Source of the DNA: Castanea sativa
Lineage: Eukaryota; Streptophyta; Magnoliopsida; Fagales; Fagaceae
Assembly: GCF_040712315.1 (NCBI RefSeq)
Contig: NC_134015.1
Span: forward strand, 8,886,945 to 8,950,944
Length of the DNA stretch: 64,000 bases
Direction: 5' to 3'
Below are positions 36,601 to 48,365 of this stretch, piece after piece. The number at the start of each line of letters is the position of its first letter. Position 1 is the stretch's first letter. Under the pieces are notes generated by a model. The model saw only the letters and a program-made list of their open reading frames with translations. It searched no databases and was not told the DNA's origin. Both the position numbers and the translations under genes were made by a program.

Positions 36601-37240
36601 TGCGAGTATGGATGAGAAATAGCCTCAAAGGGCTTGTATTGAGCTCCTTAAGTTTAGTCCGAGGTAGTGATTACAATTGATTTGAAGTTAAAAAAATGAA
36701 TTCTCATCCTCTAAGGGCTTCTTTGCCTTATATAATCAACTAAGGTGTATCTTAGCCCTACATTTGGAGGGCCTGAGATCAATTCCCTTAATACTTGTCC
36801 CATCAAGGCCTTACTAGAAGGCTTCTACATTAGACTATGAGTTGTGCTGACACTATTCATGGGTTATTTTCTCATTAATGCTGCCAGTTAAGTGAATGCA
36901 AAGTTTTGAATGCAGATGTGATAGATGTTTTATCTACCTTCTTCCCTTCCTAGTTTAATGAAAAATCTTCCTTCTCATCCTCAATTTGTGCTCGACGATC
37001 CTTAGCACTGGTTCTCGGCCCTCCGAGGACATGTTGGTATCCTCAAGGTCCCCAGGCATTATAGTCTCCTGTACCTGTAAAAGGTTGCTCATATTTTCCT
37101 GAGGTCCGTACTCCTGACATTGTCCCTGACCCATTGGTCCATATTCTCGGATTCTCGTCCTCCCATAATATATATATATATATATATTCTACAATAAAAA
37201 AAAAATCTAGGGGGGTCCACAGCCCCCAAGGTCCACACAT
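36600..37240. mobile_element. Probable LTR-type fragment
   Basis: Words such as 'gtccgagg', 'cctccgaggaca' and 'ctcggccctc' resemble the composition of the solo LTR at 52-852. No TG...CA ends or target duplication could be fixed, so the call is tentative. A (TA)n run lies at 37168-37187. Confidence 0.35.
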
Positions 37241-37507
37241 ACCTCTATTTTTGTTTAAAAATAAAAATTGAGATGTTGTGTAGATTGTAAAATGGGTTGA
37301 TAAAATAGATAAAGTAATTTTTTTGGTGGTAAAATAGATATATATATATATATTTTTTTTAGAAACTAGGATGTGAATGGCTTTTCATTTTCTAGCAAGT
37401 GTCATATTATAACTGACAATAATAATCCTAAATAATGGGTTTTTTTGTTTTGTTTTGTTTTTTTTTGGTTTTAATATGTAATAGATTATACAATGAATAT
37501 AATAGTT

Positions 37508-37620
37508 TCCTCCCAATTATCTTGTAACTAAATTAGTTGGGACCCCTAATTTTTCTAATAATAGAAATTGGCTGGGTTCGAATCTCCTTTGTCCCAATTA
37601 TCATATTATATTCTCTAAAA
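37508..37620 (+). mobile_element. SINE-like fragment, third type
   Basis: 'aactaaattagttggg' and 'gggttcgaatctcc' match the A-box and B-box layout of the fragment at 34530-34641. The 3' end is unclear. Confidence 0.5.
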
Positions 37621-37859
37621 TTTGACTAGTGCAATAGACGAGTCAAATCAAAATGAGTAATAAAAATAAGAAGTACTACTTTTACAATATTTTTATAACA
37701 AATTATATGTGGTAAGTTATTATTGGTTCTAATTTTTTTATAAGAAACTAAAACCTTTATAAATTAAGAAATAGAAATAACATTATGGATAAGAGTTTGG
37801 TTTTGATTTAAATTCACAAATTAAATGATTTTTTTGCCTCGTGAAGCTAATTTCTTGAA

Positions 37860-38260
37860 GATTAAACATGACGGGGCCATGTTTTTGGACACATGTGAAG
37901 CTGCAATAGGTATTGTCAACTGTCATTAGGAATGGAAATCGGGCAGTGATGGCCGTGTTATCAGAAAAAATCTCTATGCCTTCGTCATTGGAACTGGTGG
38001 AAATCCTGGCTGGCAGGAGGGCTGCAACATGTGTAGCTAAACTTGGCCTTAACCAGGTCATTTTCCAAGGGGATTCCTTTCATTGTTTACATAGCACTCT
38101 AGGAGGATTCCCATCATCTCTCGCCCCTTGGTCACTTTGTAAAAGACTTTAGTCCATGTCGAGCTTGTTTAGAGCTCATACTTGCTCCATACATTTTAGA
38201 TTTTGTTGTTAACGACTTTACCTAATGTCTTTGAATAATAAAGTGAGGTATTGTTTCTAA
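37860..38260 (+). pseudogene. RNase H domain remnant (LINE-type)
   Basis: 37913-38152 reads IRNGNRAVMAVLSEKI ... SSLELVEILAGRRAATCVAKLGLNQVIFQGDS. The order N-G-x-V, the E-x-x-E/A-R-R-A helix and the G-D-S motif is that of the RNase H domain found at the end of plant L1-type elements. An upstream RT was not found, so this is an isolated 3' fragment. The 3' end may be near 'aataataaagtgagg' (38233). Confidence 0.6.
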
Positions 38261-39000
38261 ATTTTTTTTCCTCATCTATAATATTCAATAACCATTTGCC
38301 ACTTAAAATTTATTGTGAAAATATTATAAAGATAGCAATTTCTTAATAAAAATTGCCTCAACATTCTCAACCTTATTATTCATGACACTTATTCGGACTT
38401 GTATTCGGCCTGTATTTCATCACAATTAAAGGTGTGTTTAGGATCCGCTTATTTTGTTGAAACTGAAATTTTTTATTGAAAGTATTGTAGTTAAAGATAA
38501 AAATTAGTTGAAATAGTACTCAAAAAGCACAGTGAGATCATGAATAATAGTAAAATAAACTAACTTTTTAATATGGTAAAAAAAAAAAAAAAAAAAAAAC
38601 AACTAATCAGGTCATTAACTCCTTTTTTAGAGAAGTGGAGTGCTACTGCTGCCACTTCAGCAAATTGTAAAAAATGCAAATAGAGGAGGAAAAAAAAAAA
38701 AAAAAAAAAAACAAAAGAGTTTGTTTTAGAATTTTGCTGGTACCGACCTGGTTGCTGCACCAACACAGTGTCTGGAAAACCCAGAGGCAGAGAAGTTAAA
38801 AAGAGAGCAGAAAACATGAAAAGCAAATTAAAAAAAACAGAAAACAAAAAAACAAAGAAACCAAAAGAACGCGGAGACCAAAAGGGTCATAGGCTCATAG
38901 CTTATTTGGACTGATTAGCCAGAAAAAACAGAAGAATAACACAATTCTTAAAATTCCCAAATTTCCTTTTGCCCCTTTTCCTTAAAAAGGGTTCCTCGTA
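38261..39000. other. Upstream region of the JMJ24-type gene
   Basis: A runs at 38578-38599 and 38691-38711 interrupt otherwise unremarkable sequence. No SINE or transposon ends were found. The immediate upstream DNA (38960-39000) is pyrimidine rich. Confidence 0.5.
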
Positions 39001-39034
39001 TTAGTACTTTCTTCTCGTCAAACCCTAGTTTCAG
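39000..39034 (+). other. Candidate 5' UTR exon of the JMJ24-type gene
   Basis: A short leader-like segment ends 'aaccctagtttcag' followed by GTACTC, a possible donor. The acceptor would be 'ttatttgcag' at 39960, giving an intron of about 926 nt in the 5' leader. The transcription start is unknown. Confidence 0.4.
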
Positions 39035-40018
39035 GTACTCTTCTCTCCCATATTGTATTTCTTTCTTTACTTTTTGCTCATACATAATATATATGTGTTT
39101 GTTTATATCTCTGTATGTGTGTTTTCTTAAAACTCTATGCCTTTGACAGGTTCGTGCTTCTTCAAGATTGAATCTTTCTTTTTCGTTTTATGTGTGGGTA
39201 TAAATTTTTTTTTTGGGACAAATGCAGTTTGTTTTAATCTGGGTTGCTGTAAATTTTTGATTTTTTCGTGACCCATGTGATTATTATTGTTGTGAAGTAT
39301 TTTTTTGTGCGTGCCATTTGGGTTTCTTAATTGATTTGTTTCGTGCATTATGAAGGTGGTTGCAGGTTGCTTGAACGTGAATTCTTGCTTTTTTTTTTTT
39401 ATGTTGGCACACACCTATTTGTGTACTACGTTCGGCTTCAAAAGAATTTGTTGTATGTATAAGATTTAATTGTAGAGAATGAAGACTTGGAGGATTTGTA
39501 AATTTGTAATTAGCAATCTACATGGTCTAAATTTAGGAAAAAAAAAAAAAATTCACCAGCTAATGAGAATTAAGTTTTCTTGGAAATTGAGGTTTGGACT
39601 AGTATATTCATCAATTTGCGTTGAACTTCAACATTCTAATTTCTCATTGTGCTTTGCTGTATCATGAATGATTGAAAGAGAAACTACTGTTAAACCCTTC
39701 TGAGATTGGCCCCAACTAGTATTTGCCAGTTGAACCGCCTTGCTGCATATAACTTTTTTTTTTTTGGTTGTATCTCATTGTGTTATGACTGGTTTTGGAT
39801 GCGTTCGTTCTTCGTCTGTTCATTCAGGCTTGTGTTACTTAAGAATTGGTCATTGTTTGTTGGTTCTCTGGTTCTTGGTTTCCTTTGTATGTACAGCATT
39901 GTTTGATGGAATTATATTAATTTTTGCTGTGTGTGGTAGGTGTTAAAGGATTATTTGCAGGTTGCTCTTATCAGTCTAATGCTCTGCATGTTATATCACG
40001 GTTGGAGTTTACCATAAC

Positions 40019-43000
40019 ATGAGTGCAATGGATCATCCACGATCATCCTCTGCAAATGCTGAGGATAATGTTGGAATTCCAGATGATTTGCGTTGCAAGA
40101 GGTCGGATGGGAAACAATGGAGATGCACTGCCATGTCGATGCCAGATAAGACAGTATGTGAGAAGCACTACATCCAGGCAAAGAAGAGGGCGGCTAATTC
40201 TGCAATGAGAGCTAACTTAAAGAAGGCCAAGAGGAAGTCGTTAGGTGAAAGTGATATTTACTTGGAGAGTAAGAGTGATGAATATGATACACCGCCTGTG
40301 AACACAAAAGTTGAAGATTATCCTGTTCCAGCCTCAGGGAAAATGTTGTTTGAGAAGGTATCTAAGAATCAGTTTCGCTATTCACCTGAGACAGCAGCGA
40401 TTAGGAGTTTGGCCTCACGTAATCCTCCAAAGACAAATGAAAACTCACAAAGAGATGCTGGACATTTTGAAGAAAACTGGAGGTCTCACAAGACACCACC
40501 AACTTCGGGCATGGACTCATCTAAGAGTAGATCACAAAGGAGCTTTGATGCTAATGAAGCTATGACGGTGAGTTTTGTTTTAAAATATTTGGCTGCATCT
40601 CTTGAGATTTGTTTTTGTTGTTGGTAATAGAAATTCTTTTTCTCAGATTGAATAGAAACCAGTAATTGAAATATTATTACTCTTTTTGATTGTAACTCTC
40701 TAGGGGGACCTTAAGTAATAAGTATCATTCCTGTATGCTTAAGTTCTTCCAGTTATGGACAGAATTATCACTTATCCAAACACTTCCCCCTCCTCCAAAA
40801 AAAAAAAAAAAAACACAAAAAAAGGAAGAGGGAGAAAATGAAGTTCTGGAAGGATCCTAGAGTAAATTGACTGTTAGAAGAGTGTCCGAGAAGGTGTCTC
40901 TTATACTTGTAAAATGTTGATACAAGGATGAAGTTTTCTTCATTATAACTCTGTGTTAATAAAGTATGTCTTACTTTTAGTTGCACTTGCCAGTATGAGA
41001 ACAAGAGGCTTATATCTGGGATAGAATAGCACATCTTTTTAATGGCATGGGTGAATTCTCAAATGGTTTTTACAGCCGTTACTTTTGAAATTATTATAAC
41101 CTAAATAACAAAAAACCTTGGCTCCAGCTCTTTTACTGCCATTCTAGCTGGATCAGACTATGAAACAAATGAAACTTGATTACCTTGTTCCCTTTCAATC
41201 CTTTTGATACCTTGCTTCTCCTGCAAACTTCAAAGCTAGACTAAAGAATATCATAAGGAAGTTATTGTTAATGATCTCTGATACTGCCTATTAATATCAC
41301 ACACACACACAAAAAGGATATATGGACTGAAGATGGAAACATACCGTATAAGCCATATGGTGTGAGAGATACATCATTGTTGTTTGGTTAAAATTTTCTA
41401 ATCCCTTTATCAATGAAGTGGAGCCTTTTCCTTAAGAATGACTAATTCAAAATTCAAAATTCAATGTTGATATTTGATTTTGTTTCAAGGGTTTTCTGGG
41501 TGGGTCTATCACTTTGTATTTCTACCCTTTATTAATATTTAGGAACCCTTTCTCTACCACTTCTATGTTATCTGATGCCTTGGTTTACAAGTTTTTTTTT
41601 CCAGGAGGACTCTGATGGAAGTACAGATTCCTCTGAAGAAGCCGGTGGGCAACCTTGCCACCAATGCCGGAGGAATGATAGAGATAAAGTTACTTGGTGC
41701 CTTAAATGTGATAGGAGAGGATATTGTGATAGCTGTATCTCCACATGGTTAGTATTTTATCACTTTAGATGTGAGATGGTATTTTTGTTATAATTTTTAC
41801 AACTTAGTGATTATGCTTCTTTTATGACCTGATTTTCATGCTTCACTACCTTAGGTACTCAGATATTCCATCAGAAGAAATTCAGAGAAGTTGCCCTGCA
41901 TGCCGGGGTACTTGTAGTTGCAAAGTGTGCTTGCGTTCAGATAATTCAATAAAGGTATTTCATATATGAGTTGAAGAGGCCACCATTTCTTTACATGATT
42001 AAGTTTCATTAATATTGTGAAATATGCTTACCAAGTTTCACTGGGCATGGTTCTTTGATCTCTATTATTATAATTTTTTTTGAGTTTCAGGTTAGAATAC
42101 GTGAAATACCTGTTCTAGACAAGTTGAAATATCTTCACTGCTTATTATCTTCGGTGCTTCCGGTAGTTAAGCAAATCCATCATGAGCAGGCTTCTGAAGT
42201 AGAACTACAAAAAAAGTTGAATGGTAAGATGTCGTTTGTTCATGCTCCCAGTGACGTTTAAAATACTCTCTCTCTCTTTATATTTTAATTTTTTGGGTAT
42301 GTACCATTTATACATTATGTGACCAATATTTACATAATGTTTGTCATCAGGGAAAGAACTATTTCTTGCCAGGACAAAAGTGAATGCAGATGAGCAGATG
42401 TGCTGGTAATTGAGGAACACTATTAAGCTATTTGTGTTAAAGTCACTTAGTTTATAATTATATGTCATTAGAGTCTCAAAAAGTAGTAATGAAACAACAT
42501 GATTCATTGCATCTCATTTTTTGTGATTTATCTTCACTAGAAAAGGGATAAGATTTTTCTGATTAGTTTATTATGTTTATTTCTGGCTTCTCTATTTGCT
42601 GTTGATTTCTGATTTGCCTTCATTCTCTGTTTTTCCTTGTAGCAATTTCTGTAGGATACCCATTACAGATTATCATCGGCGTTGTGCCAGTTGCACGTAT
42701 GATCTGTGCCTTAGCTGCTGTCAAGATCTTCGGGAAGCATCTCAAAATGATGTTAAAGGAGAATTGGCAGATAATCAGATCCGTGGCAAAAGTCAAGACA
42801 AAGCAACTACGACAGGGCAAGTGAAAGTATCCAACCTAAAACTAATTTTACCGGAAAAGTTTCCTGGTTGGCAAGCCAATAGTGATGGGAGTATTCCATG
42901 CCCCCCACCAGAGTTTGGTGGCTGTGGTCACTCATCATTAAATTTAAGCCGCATTTTTAAGATGAATTGGGTTGCAAAACTGGTAAAAAATGTGGAGGAA

Positions 43001-46000
43001 ATGGTTAGTGGGTGTAGGATATATGATGCTGGCAGCCTAGAAAATACTGGGTTGGATGATCCCAGACTCTGCCAATATGGTCATAGAGAAGACAGTGATG
43101 ATAATTTCTTGTACTGCCCTGCAACTCAAGATATTAAATCTGATGGGATTGGAAATTTTAGAAAGCACTGGGCCAGGGGTGAACCTATTATTGTCAAACA
43201 GGTGTTTGATAGCCCATCAACTTCAAGCTGGGATCCGGTGGTTATATGGAGAGGGATTCAGGAGACAGCAGATGAGAAAACAAAAGATGAGAACCGAGTG
43301 GTGAAGGCCATAGATTGCTTTGACTGTTCCGAGGTAAGCTCTACTAGCTTTTGCTTATTTTTTCTAAGGCTTTTCTGTGTTCTCTCATGTCTCTATTGAT
43401 TGCAATGAATAATTTTTATATTGAGTAAATTATTACTTGGTTGAAACTCAATTAATTAATTTTATATTTGCTTTCTGTGGTTTGACATGATGGCAGGTTG
43501 ACATTGAACTTGGTCAGTTCATCAAAGGATATTCTGATGGACGAATTCTTGAAAATGGTCAGCCAGAAATGTTGAAGTTGAAGGATTGGCCTTCCCCCAG
43601 TGCATCTGAAGAGTTCTTATTGTACCAGAGACCTGATTTTATCAGTAAACTGCCCTTACTTGAGTATATCCACTCCAAGTGGGGTCTTCTAAATGTTGCT
43701 GCAAAATTGCCTCATTATTCCTTGCAGAATGATGTAGGACCTAAAATTTTTATTTCTTATGGGACCTATGAAGAACTTGGTAGAGGCAATCCAGTGACCA
43801 ATCTTCATTTCAATATGCGTGACATGGTAAGTTATTATTCTTCCCCTTTCTCATTGACCTATTGTTGATGATGTTAACTTTTTAGATATACTTTTTTTGT
43901 ACCAAACTGTTGCATTTGATTGGCAGTTTGTGTTTGAAAATTTTTGTAAGCTGTATCTTCTGTATACTCCCCCCCTAAAAATATTAAGCATATCAAATTA
44001 GAAAAAATGCTAAAATATTTCTTTGCACAATTGTTAATCATGTATGCAGCTCAAGTTTTAACCTCTAATTTCATGGTTCTCAAATTGTGTATAATAATAC
44101 TGTATTATACATCCAGTATTATAAACAAGCACTTAATAACCATAGAACCTGATTGTTATTCTTATTTAATTTAGGTTGCTTCAACTGTTATAAATATGTC
44201 ATAATATAATCTACAATGCTGTATGGGTTGAAAACCCTTATTCTGTTTGTTGCTGGAGTCTAACATCATGAGCTTTTATCTTATTTTTATCACCCATTCT
44301 GTCATCTGATGTAAACCAACAAAGTGATGAGTCAAATCGAATTGACATCATTGAACTATGGTCAGGTATACCTATTGGTGCATACTTGTAATGTGAATCT
44401 ACAAGGCCAGCCGAGTGTAAAGATTGAAAAGATACAAAAATCCTTTGAGGATTCTGAGATGAAAGAATCACTGGAGGATCCACAAGCAGATTTGGATGAG
44501 GAAGGGTCCCCTGATATATTGCTTGGTAGTCAAAGTGTGCAGAATGAATGTGGTGCAAAAGTGGATGAAAATGAAAATGAGTCAATGGTGGATCAGGGGA
44601 TTGAAACTGCTGATGTTAAAGAGAATAATGTCAATGGTGAAACATCAAACAGAGAGGGTGAAGATGTCCCTGAAAGGAGTGATCCTGGAGTTCTATGGGA
44701 TGTTTTTCGCCGGCAGGATGTCCCAAAGGTGACTGATTATTTAAGAATTCACTGGAAAGAATTTGGGAAGCCTGATGGAGTATCAAATGATTTAGTAAGT
44801 TTTTATCTTATAATCTTAGTAAATGTAGTTTTTTTTTTTAATTGAATATACCGTAATTGGCTTGCTTAATGTGTGCTCCTAATAACTTTTGGGTTTTCAG
44901 GTGAAAAGGCATCTTTATGAAGAAACGGTATTCCTTAATGGGCGTCATAAAAGAAAGCTAAAGGAAGAATTTGGTAAGGATAAGTAACAATTGATGTTCC
45001 TAATTATTGATCAAGCTTTGGAGACAGAATACTTCTTTTGACCTAAGATGTATGTTTGAGATGTGTAGAACTTTTCAACATGACTATTTACTGGATTATT
45101 TGGGGGAATTTTTCCTGCTATTAACTGTATTTCTCTGAGGAATTTTCCCTGAAAAGAAAAAAAGTTAAATGTAATACTGGTTTTATGTTTGTCTAATATT
45201 CTGATATATTTCACGTCATTTCCAACTAAGCATGTTGGTTGTTTTTGAAATGTATATGGCACAGACAAAGTTATGGAAAAGCTAACCACTAAGAATGAGT
45301 TTTGTTCAAACCTATCAAAAAAAAGAAAAAAAGAAAGAGTTTTGTTCAAACCAAATTTGACAAAAGGAAGAAGCCTGTGGTTTGAAAAATTTGCAGCAAC
45401 ACCAATCTTGCATTTAAAACTAAGCTGGCATTTTTTTTTTTTTTTGGGATTCTTGCTAAAATCTTTTCTCTATGTAACAGCTGCCCTTTCATCCAATTTT
45501 TGTGCTGATGTTGAATCATAAGTACTTTCTAGGGAGTTTAATGAAATTCGTGTATCCTTTTACTAAAAACTTATAAAAATAAATAAATTAGGAGAACGCT
45601 AATTTTGCATTTAAAACCAAGCTGGCTTTTTTTTTTGGATTCTTTCTAGAATCTTTTCCCTCTATAACAGCTCCCCTTTCATGCAATTTGTGTGTTGATG
45701 TTGAATCATAAGTACTTTCTACGGCATTTCTGAATGCTTGTTTAAAATCTAAAGAGCTTTCCTCTTCCTCAGGAGTTGAGCCATGGTCATTTGAACAGCA
45801 TTTGGGGCAAGCTGTATTTGTCCCTGCAGGATGCCCTTTCCAAGTGAGAAATCTCCAGGTAAGTTCACCATGGTTGATTACCTTCATGCTAGTATAACTC
45901 TAATTTTTTTAGCGAATCCAATATTACATGTTTTTACTTAAATTATTGAGTTTGAATGAAATAATGTTTCTCTTGACTCGTGATTGGAATATTGCTTTAA

Positions 46001-47923
46001 AATTATTGATGAGAGACTGAAGGGTCTATATGTTATATTCGTTAGAGGAGTGTATCTGGACTACTGGAGTAATGTAGACATTGTCTTATTAGAAGCTTAG
46101 ACTGTTGTCTTTCGGAAGGGTTATTTCTTTCTTGTTTCTTTAATGGAAGGATGTTATTTTGGTTATCTGCAAGAGACGCACTGCTGGTCATGTTGCTTAA
46201 GATGTTAGTTGCTTTAAAACTTTCTTTGTGTCTTTCATGAGGATATATATCTTTCCTCTTGAAGAATTTTGGCTTCATCTTTGTTCTTATTCGCAAGCCT
46301 TGCAGTTAGGAAGGTTATGGGAATTTAATCTTTTCATAATCTTGAGTGAGTCCTGGCTACAACATTAAATCGTGGGCCAAATGGGGAGCTTTAAAACCCC
46401 ACTTTCAATGTTCATTATAAATTAAAAAACTCATTATTATTATAGTCGCTAAAATATATAGTTCTGTGCACCTGTATATTTATGTCTATATACATGTGTG
46501 CGTGCGTAAACCATTTCAAATATATATGTTTTTATAATTCTCTCAGTAGTTGCAGTAGATGGTTTCCAAGAAGTTCTTTATCAGTATTTGCTTGCTAATG
46601 AAGGAGTGAAATTTTTAATGAAGTTTGGACTGCCCAATTATTGAAAGTTAAGAGGAAATTAACTTTTGCCACAAAAGTTCTGTCTTCAATTAATAATTTA
46701 TATCACATGCTTCCGTGCAATGTGCTTCATGATGTAGTACGGCCCTGGGTGGAAAGCTGAAGCAGACTCCCTGTTTGTTCTTTATGAAACAACTTAAATT
46801 AGTAGAAACTATTTTGATAGATGGTTGAATTAGTAGAAAATTAGACACTGAATTTAGATGTGTTGAAAATTTTAGAAAGTAATTCCAGATTCTTTGTGAA
46901 ATTGGGTTTGTAGCACTAGATTGATGTTTGCTTTCCTTTTAAAATTCTCAGTCCAATGTTCAGTTGGGGCTTGATTTCTTATCTCCTGAAAGTCTGGGGG
47001 AGGCTGTAAGATTGGCTGAAGAAATCCGCTGTCTCCCTAACGACCATGAAGCAAATCTGCAGGTGTTGGAGGTCAGACAAAGGAAATTTTTCCTAGAAGT
47101 ATTCATTTCCTTCCTTTTCCTTCTGTCATTCTTTATTTTTGGCAAAACTTAGATACAATACCTTATATTTAGTACATTAGGTTTCCCAATTAAATTCAAA
47201 CACCTGGGTTTATTGACACAAGCAGTGTTGTCATTTCCAAGGACAATTAAATTCAATATACATTTTTGTGTTTGAATTTAATTGGAGAACATAATGTACT
47301 GCACAAAAGGTATTGTACCTAAGTTTTACCCCTTTAGTTTATTGCTTGAAATTGTTTAATTCCTTCCTTCCGCTCTCCCCTCTATTCTGTCAAACAATTC
47401 TTGTTCTCTTTATTTTGGCTAGTTCTCATTTTCATATTGGTTTCTGACCCAGGTTGGAAAGATATCACTTTATGCAGCAAGTTCAGCTATTAAAGAAGTC
47501 CAGAAATTGGTTCTTGATCCAAAGTAAGCAAATTAAGTCTTAATTCTGTTGTAGTACTTGTTGCTTGCCTCCCCACCCCCACTTCTCTTTCTCTCTCCAA
47601 CATTCTTGTCTCTTCCATAGAAAAGAACAAAAATAGAAATTAACGCCTGACTAATGCCATTGTTGCCCAATGGCATTAAGCTGCATCCCTGCAAGGGTCT
47701 GCAATTAAGCCTAGTATTGTGTTTTTTACATAACGAGGAGTGGTTGGAGCCAAGACTATGGGGGTAGTCTGAGGTTTTCCTAAATACTACTATTTGTGTT
47801 AATATTTGATTTCTCCTTTGCAGACTCGGCGCAGAGCTTGGATTTGAAGATCCTAACTTGACTGCAATGGTTTCTGAGAACATGGAGAAGATGATTAAGA
47901 GAAGACAGATAACTTGTGCTTGA
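40019..47923 (+). CDS. JMJ24: WRC/RING/JmjC protein, JMJ24 type, with degenerate metal site (13 coding exons)
   Basis: Exons: 40019-40567, 41605-41747, 41855-41954, 42091-42223, 42351-42405, 42643-43333, 43497-43826, 44366-44794, 44901-44973, 45773-45858, 46952-47071, 47453-47523, 47824-47923. All introns are GT-AG. The frame is 2880 nt, 959 aa. Residues about 20-66 form the WRC domain (IPDDLRCKRSDGKQWRCTAMSMPDKTVCEKHY). Residues 199-262 form a Cys-rich RING-like finger (CHQCRRNDRDKVTWCLKC ... CPACRGTCSCKVC), and 325-346 a second Cys cluster. The JmjC domain spans about 630-870. Related KDM3-type demethylases bind Fe(II) with H-x-D and a distal H. Here the motif reads HFN (43806-43814) and the distal ligand site is PFQV (Phe at 45838-45840), so demethylase chemistry is unlikely. 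Arabidopsis JMJ24 is reported to act as a RING E3 ligase rather than a demethylase. The protein is probably nuclear. Confidence 0.95.
45404..45727 (+). repeat. Direct duplication in the intron before JMJ exon 10
   Basis: 45404-45536 and 45597-45727 are diverged copies ('ttgcatttaaaac', 'aagctggc', T run, 'gttgaatcataagtactttct'). The acceptor actually used (45771-45772) lies just past the second copy. Confidence 0.85.
47144..47327. mobile_element. MITE-like inverted repeat in JMJ intron
   Basis: Arms of about 60 bp ('aaaacttagatacaatacct' at the left, the complement 'aaaacttaggtacaatacct' at the right; inner ends 'aattaaattcaaacac' and its complement) flank a loop of about 65 bp. No target duplication was resolved. 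Confidence 0.85.
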
Positions 47924-48365
47924 ATGTGTACAGTAATTGTAATTTAGGTATAGGAAATCTAATGTTTAAAGAGCAAATATCAATTATATATGTATTATAT
48001 GTAATTTTTACCCATCCCTACAACATAAGCTGGTCTGATTTTAGACATTGGTGCTGCATTTAATGAGAACCATTATAGTTTAGAAGAAAATGAAAGCAAA
48101 ATATATTATTGAATTAGTTTTGTAGTAGTCACAAGTCTGAAGTCCAAACTGTGTTTCTTAATAAGATTACTTTTATCTCCAATACACCATCTTCTCAGTC
48201 ACAGTCATGGTCCTCATACCATCTCCCAACCCACCTTGAAAAGAGGAAAGTACTGGGAAAAATAGTCATGGAAAGGTACAGGCAACGAGGACAGGTTGCA
48301 AGAAGTTTAAAAACATCCCTGTTATGGAAAAATTGCATGAAGAAACTGTAGTGTCCTCCTCATTA
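47924..48365. other. Spacer between the convergent JMJ24-type and PsbP-domain genes
   Basis: The two coding regions converge, with stops at 47923 (plus) and 48366 (minus). Their 3' UTRs presumably meet here. The region is AT-rich and no gene was seen. Confidence 0.6.

Noticed and set aside
37043..37240. Short minus-strand frame near a (TA)n run
   Set aside because: No motif is present and it contains a repeat-derived Tyr-Ile run, so chance is more likely.
44238..44585. 115-codon minus-strand frame opposite JMJ coding exon 8
   Set aside because: It is a shadow of the plus-strand coding exon.
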